Shown: piece after piece, positions 1-7,100 of the stretch
How positions within the stretch are numbered: the stretch's first letter is position 1
Layout of the letters: each line of letters begins with the position of its first letter
Source of the DNA: Flavobacterium psychrotrophum
GTDB lineage: Bacteria > Bacteroidota > Bacteroidia > Flavobacteriales > Flavobacteriaceae
Length of the DNA stretch: 64,000 nt
Direction of reading: 5' to 3'
NCBI RefSeq assembly: GCF_003403075.1
Contig: NZ_CP031557.1
Location: 1,922,001 to 1,986,000, forward strand
Translations under genes and position numbers: made by a program
The notes under the pieces: generated by a model
The model's input: the letters and a program-made list of their open reading frames with translations, nothing else
Database searches by the model: none
What the model was told of the DNA's origin: nothing

Positions 1-1
1 G

Positions 2-118
2 TCTGAGAAGGGTATTGGGATGATTCTTCCTCTTGTTTCTATCGTTTTTTTAAGCCTTGCAAACAGGGCCATCAAGAAGGACGAAGATCTCGTAAAATCT
101 GCCGACAGATTGAGGTAA
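2..118 (+). CDS. DUF4293-family membrane protein, C-terminal fragment
   Basis: The reading frame enters from the left window edge and ends at TAA 116-118, giving 38 residues. A hydrophobic stretch (GMILPLVSIVFLSLANRA) is followed by a charged tail ending in KSADRLR. This tail resembles the end of the DUF4293 membrane proteins of Bacteroidota as I remember them. The family has about four membrane segments and no known function, and it often lies next to rho. Only the last membrane segment is visible, so the family call is tentative. Confidence 0.55.
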   Translation, partial: SEKGIGMILPLVSIVFLSLANRAIKKDEDLVKSADRLR

Positions 119-146
119 ACCTTTTAACTTAGTTTATTAGTGCGTA

Positions 147-177
147 AAAAATCCGGGTTGCCACCCGGATTTTTTTT
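147..177 (+). terminator. Rho-independent terminator after the DUF4293 gene
   Basis: Perfect 8-bp stem (ATCCGGGT at 151-158, ACCCGGAT at 163-170) with a 4-nt loop, preceded by A residues and followed by a run of T. Confidence 0.85.
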
Positions 178-195
178 GTTATATACTCAAAATAT

Positions 196-318
196 TATAA
201 AAAAACGCTCCGGAAAATTCTTTGAATTTGCGCAGAGCGTTTTAAACCAATCAAAACCAATTATGAAAAATCTTATATTCTTTTTTATTACAGTATTAGG
301 GGGCTAACCTGTTTTGTT
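196..318 (-). ncRNA. Predicted small RNA, copy 1 of a twin pair flanking the cold-shock gene
   Basis: Read on the minus strand, a TAnnTTTG box (330-323) is followed by about 120 nt ending in a terminator-like hairpin (arms 202-210 and 235-243) and a T tract. Positions 287-334 match 1087-1134 at 47 of 48 bases. Inside lies a small stem-loop at 291-311 (TTAG/CTAA stem) that shows CCCC in its loop on this strand. The terminator arms differ between copies but stay paired (CGCTC/GAGCG here, CGCCC/GGGCG in copy 2), which is a compensatory change. No clear -33 element is seen. Alternative: on the plus strand an ATG at 263 opens a 14-codon hydrophobic micro-ORF ending at 307. Confidence 0.5.
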
Positions 319-322
319 GAGA

Positions 323-330
323 CAAATGTA
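323..330 (-). promoter_or_regulatory. TAnnTTTG (-7) box for small RNA copy 1
   Basis: Minus strand reads TACATTTG. It is inside the block conserved with copy 2 and suits a start near 318. No convincing -33 TTG is visible at the usual spacing. Confidence 0.4.
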
Positions 331-334
331 TGGC

Positions 335-649
335 GCAAAAATGTGTTTTAATATATTTTTAGACCGATGCTATAGTTGATATCGGCGAACGGTTGTTATC
401 TTTAGATGATTGAATTTCAACACAAAAGCTTATTGATTATACACTGCTAAAAAATAAGTTATATGGCAGCCTCAACCAGCCACCAAAATAGATAATTTTA
501 ATCTTCATTATGCCCGGAATTAAAACCCTGATAATGTTTTTGTATGCGAATACATAAATCTTAAACGCTAAATAACTTTATTAAAGGCAATATAAATCGT
601 TAACCTTAAATTAAAACATTATTAATCAATAAGTTTAAAATTAAAATAT
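335..649. other. AT-rich non-coding stretch upstream of the cold-shock gene
   Basis: No supported gene is seen between small RNA copy 1 and the cold-shock promoter. Only very short ORFs occur, without coding character. Upstream control sequences for either neighbour could lie here. Confidence 0.5.
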
Positions 650-657
650 TACTTTTG
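650..657 (+). promoter_or_regulatory. Cold-shock gene promoter -7 box
   Basis: TACTTTTG matches TAnnTTTG and lies 19 nt before the ATG, predicting a short 5' leader of roughly 13-15 nt. The -33 region is AT-rich without a clear TTG. Confidence 0.5.
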
Positions 658-676
658 CGCAAATTATTTATACAAA

Positions 677-868
677 ATGCAAGAAGGTACAGTAAAATTC
701 TTCAATGAAGAAAAAGGTTTTGGATTTATTACTCCAAGCAATGGTGGTAAAGAAATCTTCGTTCACGTTTCTGGTCTAAAAGAAAGCATTCGCGAGAATG
801 ACGAAGTTCGTTTTGACGTAGAAGAAGGCCGTAGAGGTCCAAACGCAATAAATGTTGTTATAGCTTAA
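677..868 (+). CDS. Cold-shock protein (CspA family)
   Basis: This 63-residue protein is a single OB-fold cold-shock domain. The RNP1 motif KGFGFI is at residues 13-18 and the RNP2 region IFVHVSGL starts near residue 27. Proteins of this family bind single-stranded RNA and DNA and act as RNA chaperones. The length is typical. It is a single-gene unit with its own promoter box and terminator. Predicted small RNAs lie on both sides (196-318 and 995-1118) and are transcribed against it, so a regulatory link is possible but unproven. Confidence 0.95.
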   Translation: MQEGTVKFFNEEKGFGFITPSNGGKEIFVHVSGLKESIRENDEVRFDVEEGRRGPNAINVVIA

Positions 869-891
869 TACGCGCTAATAAAATTTACAGT

Positions 892-919
892 AAAGCCCTT
901 GCTAATGCAAGGGCTTTTT
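892..919 (+). terminator. Rho-independent terminator after the cold-shock gene
   Basis: Stem AAAGCCCTTGC / GCAAGGGCTTT with a short loop, followed by TTTTTG. Confidence 0.85.
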
Positions 920-994
920 GTTTATACAGTATTCAGCACTTACGTGAAAGAATTGCTTATGTTAAGAAATTGCAATAAGCAGCCAAATACTTTT

Positions 995-1118
995 AAAATA
1001 AAAACGCCCTGGGAAAACCACTAACCCGGGCGTTTTATAAAACCAAATCAAAACCAATTATGAAAAAAAAACTCTTATTCTATGTTATTACAGTATTAGG
1101 GGGCTAACCTGTTTTGTT
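995..1118 (-). ncRNA. Predicted small RNA, copy 2 of the twin pair
   Basis: Same layout as copy 1, displaced by 800 bp. A minus-strand TATATTTG box (1130-1123) is followed by the conserved block with the CCCC-loop stem (1091-1111), an A/T-rich linker and a terminator hairpin (1001-1009 with 1028-1036, extended by GGG/CCC) ending in GTTTTTATTTT on the minus strand. It could instead be read-through sequence and terminator for the dehydrogenase gene that ends at 1210 on the same strand, but the duplicated box-to-terminator layout favours a separate transcript. The plus strand holds a 15-codon micro-ORF (1060-1107) similar to that of copy 1. Confidence 0.5.
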
Positions 1119-1122
1119 GAGA

Positions 1123-1130
1123 CAAATATA
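1123..1130 (-). promoter_or_regulatory. TAnnTTTG (-7) box for small RNA copy 2
   Basis: Minus strand reads TATATTTG. An ATTGG lies about 15 nt further upstream, which is short for a -33 element. Confidence 0.4.
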
Positions 1131-1209
1131 TGGCAACAAAAACACCAATACATTCATTTTTAGACGAATGTAAATTAAGTATCGATAAGCAGTAATTATG
1201 TTTCGATAT

Positions 1210-2205
1210 CTATACTAATATAACCTCAGGAGATGGTTCACTGCCTTCTGCAAAAGCAGCAATACTGCCAAGGGTTACTTTTGCTATTTGCGAAAGCGCC
1301 TCATCTGTAAAAAATGCCTGGTGTGCAGTTACCAGCACATTTGGGAAACTCATAAGCCGTTGTATGGTATCGTCTTCAATTATATTTTCTGACAGGTCGC
1401 GAAAGAAAAGTTTTTCCTCCTGCTCATAAACATCAATACCCAACGCTCCCACCTTTTTACTCTTTAGAGCTTCAATCATATCTGCTGTAGATATAAGCCC
1501 TCCCCTGCTGGTGTTTAAAACAATCACACCATCCTTCATTTGCGCAAGCGTATCACTGTTGATAAGATAATGGTTTTCTGCGGTAAGTGGGCAGTGCAGA
1601 GAGAGTATGTCGGCTGTTGCCAAAACCTCGCCCTGTGATTTATAAGCTACGCCCAGTTCTTTAAGGCCGGCATCTTCATAAACATCATAAGCAACAACCG
1701 TACAGCCAAAACCCAGCATTATTTTACAAAAAGCTTTACCTATTTTACCTGTACCTATAACCCCTATTGTTTTACCAGACAGGTTAAAGCCCAGTAAACC
1801 ATCAAGCGAAAAATTTTGCTCACGCACGCGGTTGTAGGCTTTGTGGGTTTTACGGTTTAGTGTAAGCAGCATGGCTATGGTATGTTCTGCAACTGCCTCG
1901 GGAGAATAAGCAGGAACACGGCATACCCTAAGCCCCAACCGTTTTGCGGCATCAAGGTCTAGATTATTAAAACCGGCGCACCGCAGTGCAATTACTTTTA
2001 CACCTTTAGCCGCAATAGCTTCTAAAACGGGAGCGCTAAGCTTATCATTTACAAATACACAAACAGCGTAAGCATCTTCTATAACATTAACTATATGAGG
2101 GCCAAGATGGGTTTCATAATACTCTGTTTCGAGTCCGGGAATATTATTATACCGGTTAAAAAACTGGCGGTCGTAAGGCTTAGCCGAGAAAAAGATAACT
2201 TTCAT
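1210..2205 (-). CDS. ldhA: D-lactate dehydrogenase / D-2-hydroxyacid dehydrogenase
   Basis: This cytoplasmic NAD-dependent enzyme of 331 residues is close in length to E. coli LdhA (329). Family members interconvert pyruvate and D-lactate. The Rossmann motif GTGKIG is at residues 151-156. Catalytic Arg is R234 in NTSRGG, the Glu is in DVYEQEEK near 263, and the His is H295 in TAHQAFF. The segment EKLFFRD is typical of the fermentative LdhA branch rather than of general hydroxyacid dehydrogenases. The gene is monocistronic as far as can be seen, and its downstream side carries predicted small RNA copy 2. Exact substrate is inferred from family. Confidence 0.88.
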   Translation of the reverse strand: MKVIFFSAKPYDRQFFNRYNNIPGLETEYYETHLGPHIVNVIEDAYAVCVFVNDKLSAPVLEAIAAKGVKVIALRCAGFNNLDLDAAKRLGLRVCRVPAYSPEAVAEHTIAMLLTLNRKTHKAYNRVREQNFSLDGLLGFNLSGKTIGVIGTGKIGKAFCKIMLGFGCTVVAYDVYEDAGLKELGVAYKSQGEVLATADILSLHCPLTAENHYLINSDTLAQMKDGVIVLNTSRGGLISTADMIEALKSKKVGALGIDVYEQEEKLFFRDLSENIIEDDTIQRLMSFPNVLVTAHQAFFTDEALSQIAKVTLGSIAAFAEGSEPSPEVILV

Positions 2206-2280
2206 GGTTGAAGGATTAGTTTCACTAAAAATACAAATTGTATTTAAGTAAAACCCCGTACATTATCATATTTAAGGCAC

Positions 2281-2778
2281 CTACCCCTTTTTGGCAATTT
2301 CGATAACTTCAAGATTATCTATTTTATCGCCTGTTATGGTAAAGCGCAGCATGGTACGCACCTGATGAAAACCGTGTGTACCCGCAGCACCCGGATTCAT
2401 GTGCAGCAAGCTCAGTTTCTGGTCATACTGCACTTTTAAGATATGCGAATGTCCACAAATAAAAAGTTTTGGAGGGTTAGCATAAAGTTCCTCACGAATC
2501 GCCTGGTTGTACTTACCGGGATAGCCGCCTATATGGGTAATGAGCACATCTACCCCTTCGCACATAAAACGGTTGTTTAGCGGAAACTCCAGTCTGGCTT
2601 TAGCATCATCAATATTACCGTATACCCCGCGCAATGGTTTAATTGCTTTTATGGTATCAGTAACCGAAAGATCGCCAATATCTCCGGCATGCCACACCTC
2701 GTCTGCCTGGTGTACATATTTTAAGATGGTATCGTCTATATGGCTATGCGTATCGCTAAGGAGGAGGATTTTTGTCAA
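2281..2778 (-). CDS. YfcE/MJ0936-type metallophosphoesterase
   Basis: A small calcineurin-like phosphoesterase. Metal-binding motifs appear in order: SDTHSH (D9, H11), HAGDIGD, YGNIDD, a THIGG loop and CGHSH. The family hydrolyses phosphodiesters with Mn or similar metals; the physiological substrate is usually unknown. I start it at TTG 2778-2776 (MTKILLLSDTH, 165 residues) because relatives begin just before the first beta strand. An ATG at 2832 would add 18 residues with no counterpart in the fold. It is transcribed divergently from the HipA-like gene at 2897. Confidence 0.85.
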   Translation of the reverse strand: MTKILLLSDTHSHIDDTILKYVHQADEVWHAGDIGDLSVTDTIKAIKPLRGVYGNIDDAKARLEFPLNNRFMCEGVDVLITHIGGYPGKYNQAIREELYANPPKLFICGHSHILKVQYDQKLSLLHMNPGAAGTHGFHQVRTMLRFTITGDKIDNLEVIEIAKKG

Positions 2779-2896
2779 TTTGTTAAGGTCTTTTAAATAT
2801 CCAAATATACCTCTTAGACTCTTAATGCGCAAAACCTATTATACGCTTTGAGTTAAAAACACTATTTTTACATAGAGAATCCATAAAAAAATATTG

Positions 2897-3691
2897 ATGG
2901 AAAAAAGTATTGCCTTGCGTAGCGTAAACGTTACGCGGTATATAACCCCCCTTCGCGAAGGTGGCTCGCTGCCTGCGCTTGCCGAGGCAGATGACGATTT
3001 TAATTATGTACTTAAATTTAAAGGGGCAGGACATGGCACTAAAGCACTGATAGCTGAACTACTGGGTGGCGAAATAGCCCGCGCACTTGGACTACCGGTA
3101 CCCGAACTGGTTTTTGCCAATCTCGATGAAGCCTTTGGCCGTACCGAAGCCGATGAGGAAATACAGGATTTACTGCAAAACAGCCAAGGGCTTAACCTTG
3201 CACTGCATTACCTAAGTGGTGCCATTAATTTTGACCCCGTAGTTACTACTGTAGAAGCTAAACTTGCTTCGCAAATTGTGTGGCTGGATGCGTATATAAC
3301 AAATGTAGACCGTACTTTTCGTAATACCAATATGCTGATATGGCATAAGGATTTGTGGCTGATTGACCACGGCGCATCGTTTTATTTTCATCATGCGTTT
3401 ACCGAGCCTGAAAAGCACGCATTAGTGCCTTTTACACTAATAAAAGACCATGTATTACTGCCACAGGCCACATTGCTTAACGAAGTAGATGCCGAATATA
3501 AAGCACTACTTACCGAAGATAAGATACGCGCCATTGTAGGCCTGTTACCGGATGAATGGCTACAATGGGAAGGCATGGAACAATCGCCGGATGCTGTGCG
3601 CGAAGTGTATGTACAGTTCCTTTTATTACGTTTACAAAACGCTGACATATTTATAAAACAAGCTCAGGATGCAAGACAGGCACTTATATGA
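2897..3691 (+). CDS. HipA-like kinase domain protein
   Basis: This 264-residue protein matches the small HipA-like kinase family (HipA_2 type). Visible kinase features are YVLKFKG near residue 38 (nucleotide-binding Lys), the catalytic loop NVDRTFRNTN with D138 and N143/N145, and the metal-binding IDHG with D157. It lacks the N-terminal domain of true HipA toxins, and no HipB-type DNA-binding antitoxin is adjacent. It overlaps the following DUF3037 gene by 23 bp, so the two are probably translationally coupled. Start chosen at ATG 2897. The substrate is unknown, and a toxin role should not be assumed. Confidence 0.75.
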   Translation: MEKSIALRSVNVTRYITPLREGGSLPALAEADDDFNYVLKFKGAGHGTKALIAELLGGEIARALGLPVPELVFANLDEAFGRTEADEEIQDLLQNSQGLNLALHYLSGAINFDPVVTTVEAKLASQIVWLDAYITNVDRTFRNTNMLIWHKDLWLIDHGASFYFHHAFTEPEKHALVPFTLIKDHVLLPQATLLNEVDAEYKALLTEDKIRAIVGLLPDEWLQWEGMEQSPDAVREVYVQFLLLRLQNADIFIKQAQDARQALI

Positions 3692-4052
3692 ATATGCAGT
3701 AATTCGCGTGGTACCCAGGGTAGAACGCGAAGAATTTATAAACGTGGGCGTTATTTTGTTCTGCAAACGTAAACGCTTTATAAAAATGATATTTACTGTA
3801 AACGAATCAAGGTTGCTTGCCCTGCACGCGGCATTGGACATTGAACAACTGCAAGCCAACCTCGACTCCTTTCAGCGGATAGCACAGGGAGCAAAAAATG
3901 GCGGCCCCATAGCACTAATGGAAACGCCCGAACGTTTCAGGTGGTTAACAGCCGTACGCAGTTCGGTAATACAAACATCACGGCCGCATCCGGGACTGTG
4001 CCTCGACCTTGACGAAAAGGCACAACAGCTTTTTACAGAATTAGTACTCTAA
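3669..4052 (+). CDS. DUF3037 domain protein
   Basis: This 127-residue protein begins with the family's characteristic segment (EYAVIRVVPRVEREEFINVG, residues 8-27). No membrane segment or signal peptide is present. Its start lies inside the end of the HipA-like kinase gene, an arrangement I recall as recurrent for this pair, so the two proteins probably work together. Molecular function is unknown. A nitronate monooxygenase gene follows after 10 nt, possibly in the same transcript. Confidence 0.75.
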   Translation: MQDRHLYEYAVIRVVPRVEREEFINVGVILFCKRKRFIKMIFTVNESRLLALHAALDIEQLQANLDSFQRIAQGAKNGGPIALMETPERFRWLTAVRSSVIQTSRPHPGLCLDLDEKAQQLFTELVL

Positions 4053-4062
4053 ATTAGTTATT

Positions 4063-5121
4063 ATGGAATGGCAAAATAAACTTACGCAATTACTGGGTGT
4101 TACTTACCCGGTAATACAGGCACCCATGCTGGGGGTAACCTCTCCGGCTATGGTGGCCGCAATAAGCAATGCAGGCGGATTGGGCTCATTACCTGTAGGC
4201 GGGTTTTCGCCAGAGAAAACCCGGCAGTTGATACAGGAAGTAAAAAGCCTTACTGATAAGCCATATAGCGTAAATCTCTTTGCCCACGATGTTCCTGACA
4301 TTGATAGTGTACAGGCAGAAGCAATGCGGAGTTATCTTAATACACTGATTGACAAGAACGGTTTACACGCTGAAGTTCCCGATTTAGAAAGCCTTAAATT
4401 CTATACTTATAAAGAGCAGATTGCTATTCTAACAGAGGAAAATGTACCCATAGTAAGCTTTACATTCGGAATACCGGACGACGGTTCTTTAACTAAAATG
4501 AAACAACACGGCATTATACTCATTGGTACTGCAACGTGTACCGAAGAAGCAATACTGTTAGCCGAAAAAAATGTTGATGCCATAGTGCTTCAGGGTATTG
4601 AAGCAGGCGGACATCGCGGTAGCTTTATACCCGGCGATGTACCTCAGGTAGGATTGATGGCACTTGTACCCATGGCCCGCAAGGCAGTAAATATACCACT
4701 CATAGCATCGGGATCTATTAATTCTGGTGAAACGGTTAAAGCAGCTTTTGCTTTAGGAGCATTAGCTGTACAAATAGGCACCGCCTTTATTTCTGCCAAC
4801 GAAAGCCTTGCTATACCAGCATACAAACAAGCACTTGCTACAGCAAAAGATACCGACACCATACTTACACGTGCATTTTCCGGAAGGTGGGCACGCGGTA
4901 TAAAAAACGACTTTATAGATAAAGTTGAGTCAACAGGTCTGGACATCCCTCCCTACCCTATACAAAATAGCCTTACAGGCACATTAAGGGCTGAAGCTCA
5001 AAAAAAAGATAACGGACAGCTTACAAATCTTTGGTCGGGACAGGCCGCGGCCTTATCTGCAGACAAGCTTCCGTCTGCCGATATTTTTAATAAGATTATA
5101 AGTGAAACAGAGAGTTTGTAA
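4063..5121 (+). CDS. Nitronate monooxygenase (2-nitropropane dioxygenase family)
   Basis: An FMN-dependent TIM-barrel enzyme of 352 residues. The N-terminal strand YPVIQAPMLG (residues 15-24) and the glycine-rich segment GIEAGGHRG with H184, the usual catalytic histidine, identify the family; ASGSINSG and GALAVQIGTAF form the FMN phosphate region. Family members oxidise alkyl nitronates, thought to detoxify propionate 3-nitronate and similar compounds, but some homologues are enoyl-ACP reductases (FabK), so the reaction is not certain. The gene ends before an inverted repeat (5137-5202) that could also terminate its transcript. Confidence 0.85.
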   Translation: MEWQNKLTQLLGVTYPVIQAPMLGVTSPAMVAAISNAGGLGSLPVGGFSPEKTRQLIQEVKSLTDKPYSVNLFAHDVPDIDSVQAEAMRSYLNTLIDKNGLHAEVPDLESLKFYTYKEQIAILTEENVPIVSFTFGIPDDGSLTKMKQHGIILIGTATCTEEAILLAEKNVDAIVLQGIEAGGHRGSFIPGDVPQVGLMALVPMARKAVNIPLIASGSINSGETVKAAFALGALAVQIGTAFISANESLAIPAYKQALATAKDTDTILTRAFSGRWARGIKNDFIDKVESTGLDIPPYPIQNSLTGTLRAEAQKKDNGQLTNLWSGQAAALSADKLPSADIFNKIISETESL

Positions 5122-5136
5122 TCGCTATTATAAAAC

Positions 5137-5202
5137 TAAAGCCACGAATTTCACAAATCTACACTAATCGATTAGTGGTAATTAGTGAAATTCGTGGCTT
5201 TA
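5137..5202. repeat. Intergenic inverted repeat A (GCCACGAATT family)
   Basis: Perfect 18-bp arms (5137-5154 and 5185-5202) enclose an inner palindrome CACTAATCGATTAGTG. The outer 10 bases GCCACGAATT are shared with the arms of the longer inverted repeat at 36053-36160. It lies between converging genes and could fold as a strong RNA hairpin. Confidence 0.8.
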
Positions 5203-5228
5203 TTATTGTCACCAATCCCTCAACTCCA

Positions 5229-5256
5229 ATAAAAAACCCCTGATAATTTCAGGGGT
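5229..5256 (-). terminator. Rho-independent terminator of the nusB-yajC operon
   Basis: Minus strand shows AACCCCTGA / TCAGGGGTT with a short loop followed by a run of T, just after the yajC stop codon. Confidence 0.85.
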
Positions 5257-5264
5257 TAGTTGTA

Positions 5265-5552
5265 TTATGCTTTTGCAACTGTAGGATTGTTAAGCTTATG
5301 CGTAAGTTCAGGAGAAATCGCGGCACGCTCAAATTTAAGTTTACCTGCCATAGTTTCGATAACTATTGTGGTATCACCTATTTCTGCAAGCCTGCCATGT
5401 ATGCCGCTCTTGGTTATAACCTTGTCGCCAACTTTTAAAGCTGCTTCAAATTCTTTTTCCTGTTTAGCCTTTTTTTGTTGCGGCCTTATCATAAAGAAAT
5501 AAAACACGATAACAACAAGGATAAGGGGTAAAAAACTTTGTAATTGTTCCAT
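5265..5552 (-). CDS. yajC: Preprotein translocase subunit YajC
   Basis: A 95-residue protein with one N-terminal membrane segment (residues 6-22) followed by IRPQQKKAKQEKEFE, the hallmark of YajC, and a small cytoplasmic domain (LKVGDKVITKSGIHG). YajC associates with SecDF at the inner membrane and supports protein export. It is the last gene of a nusB-DUF1573-yajC operon, 10 nt after the preceding gene and just before a terminator. Confidence 0.95.
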   Translation of the reverse strand: MEQLQSFLPLILVVIVFYFFMIRPQQKKAKQEKEFEAALKVGDKVITKSGIHGRLAEIGDTTIVIETMAGKLKFERAAISPELTHKLNNPTVAKA

Positions 5553-5562
5553 TATATAAATA

Positions 5563-6042
5563 TTAGTGTGCAGCAGGCGCTACTGTGCCTATGCCTTTAG
5601 ATTCTATGTTAGCTTTAAAACTTACAACTTCGTTGCCTTTTTCGGTATTTACAGTAAGGGTAACCGTTTTAGAAACCTCACCACTTTTACCTGTAGAGTC
5701 AAACACAACGTGTACTTCTCCTGTTTTACCGGGAGCCACAGGCTCTTTAGTATAATCAGGCACAGTACAGCCGCAGCTGGCTTTAGCATCTGTAATAAGC
5801 AGGTCTGCCGTACCTTCATTAGTAAATTTATAAGTATGCTCTGCTTTAACACCTTGCTGGATAGTGCCAAAGTCAAATTCAGCATTATCAAACTTTATAA
5901 TTGCAAGTTTACCTGAGTCAGCATGGGCAAGTTCAGCTTTTTTTGCTGTAGCGTCGTCAATTGTAAGGGCTGCATTTTCTTTTTTGCATGAAGCCATTAC
6001 TAAAGATACCATGGCAAGCATGGCCACTGATTTTTTAATCAT
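5563..6042 (-). CDS. DUF1573 lipoprotein
   Basis: A 159-residue protein with a lipoprotein signal peptide (lipobox VMASC, lipidated Cys at residue 19). The DUF1573 domain follows: FDFGTIQQG, HTYKFTNEG and the conserved SCGCTVP with its paired cysteines. The fold is immunoglobulin-like (ASH-type). It is predicted to sit in the periplasm or outer membrane; function is unknown. The neighbours nusB (26 nt upstream) and yajC (10 nt downstream) form one transcription unit. Confidence 0.88.
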   Translation of the reverse strand: MIKKSVAMLAMVSLVMASCKKENAALTIDDATAKKAELAHADSGKLAIIKFDNAEFDFGTIQQGVKAEHTYKFTNEGTADLLITDAKASCGCTVPDYTKEPVAPGKTGEVHVVFDSTGKSGEVSKTVTLTVNTEKGNEVVSFKANIESKGIGTVAPAAH

Positions 6043-6068
6043 AACTATAAAAATGTTTTTAATTGGTA

Positions 6069-7013
6069 TTACATTAATCCCCTGCCTGCTTTTACCATCT
6101 TATTATTTTCATGGTAATCCTTAACAAGGTTATCTAAAATTCCGTTGATAAAGATACTGCTTTTTGGTGTACTGTACTCCTTGGCAATTTCAAGATATTC
6201 GTTAATAGTAACCTTTACCGGTATCGACGGAAATTTCAGGAATTCGCAAATAGCCATCTTAAGTATAATGGCATCCAGCTCAGCAATACGGTCAGAATCC
6301 CAGTTAGGTGTCTTATCTATAAATTCTTTTGCAAGCTCGTTGTCATTCAGTATTGTTTTACGGAACAGGTCGCGCACAAAATCTTTATCTTCAAAATCCT
6401 TATATATCCTTGGCACCGAAAAAGAATCGCGGCCTTCCGGCGAAAGCACCTTAAGCTGCTTGCTTATAAGCGTGTTTACTACCGGGATATCATCTACCCA
6501 GGTAAGTTTATAATCTTCAAGGTATTCATACAACTTTTCGTTAGGGGCTATAACCTCGTCAAAAAGATTAGCAATAAACGCACGGTCTTCGTCGTAATTG
6601 CTTTTTTCTGTTTTCATATACTCCTTATAAAGGTCGCTGCTTTTAACGGCCTCTAAAAGTATAAGTACATAATCGTCGTTACGCTTCCAGTTGTCAATTT
6701 TGTTTTCAGCAAGGGCAATACTAAGCGGATTGCTTTCGGCAAGCAATTGCAGTATCTGGTTGTTGATAAACTTTTTGTTTGGGTTACGCTCCTGTGCAGT
6801 AGCCAGGTGTTTTTTCTGAGATTTTTCGATAAAATCTTCTTCAACGCTCCTTAGCTCTACAAGAGCCGACACCACTATAAGGTAGAGGTCACGGATGTTT
6901 TCAATACTTTGGAACAGGAATTTTTCTTCCTTGTCCATATTGTCTGAATTATTTTGGTGCATGGCATAAATACTTTGCATCACCTTAACACGAATATGTC
7001 TCCTGTTTAACAT
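6069..7013 (-). CDS. nusB: Transcription antitermination factor NusB
   Basis: A 314-residue protein starting with MLNRRHIRVKVMQSIYA, the RNA-binding N-terminus of NusB. The C-terminal half holds the NusB helical fold (DRIAELDAIILKMAICEFL, then PVKVTINEYLEIAKEYSTPK and FINGILDNL). The length is about twice that of E. coli NusB, as is usual in Bacteroidota, because of a long middle insertion. NusB pairs with NusE (ribosomal protein S10) at boxA sites during rRNA transcription. First gene of the nusB-DUF1573-yajC operon. Confidence 0.93.
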   Translation of the reverse strand: MLNRRHIRVKVMQSIYAMHQNNSDNMDKEEKFLFQSIENIRDLYLIVVSALVELRSVEEDFIEKSQKKHLATAQERNPNKKFINNQILQLLAESNPLSIALAENKIDNWKRNDDYVLILLEAVKSSDLYKEYMKTEKSNYDEDRAFIANLFDEVIAPNEKLYEYLEDYKLTWVDDIPVVNTLISKQLKVLSPEGRDSFSVPRIYKDFEDKDFVRDLFRKTILNDNELAKEFIDKTPNWDSDRIAELDAIILKMAICEFLKFPSIPVKVTINEYLEIAKEYSTPKSSIFINGILDNLVKDYHENNKMVKAGRGLM

Positions 7014-7100
7014 CCGGATATAAGAACTTTAAAATTAAACGAGGCGAAAGCATTATCGCTTTCGCCCCGCAAAATTAAGAATAATATCTTTTTCAGCTAA

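Noticed and set aside
263..1107. Plus-strand micro-ORFs (14 and 15 codons, ending TVLGG) in the two duplicated elements as real peptides or leader peptides
   Set aside because: Neither is followed by a gene they could attenuate in a consistent way, and the promoter box, terminator polarity and compensatory changes favour the minus strand. Kept as an alternative only.
2540..2851. 103-codon plus-strand ORF opposite the phosphoesterase gene
   Set aside because: It lies antisense to a clearly conserved gene and has no recognisable domain or start signal.
2897..4052. HipA-HipB toxin-antitoxin module
   Set aside because: There is no HipB-like DNA-binding protein next to the kinase, and the kinase lacks the N-terminal HipA domain.
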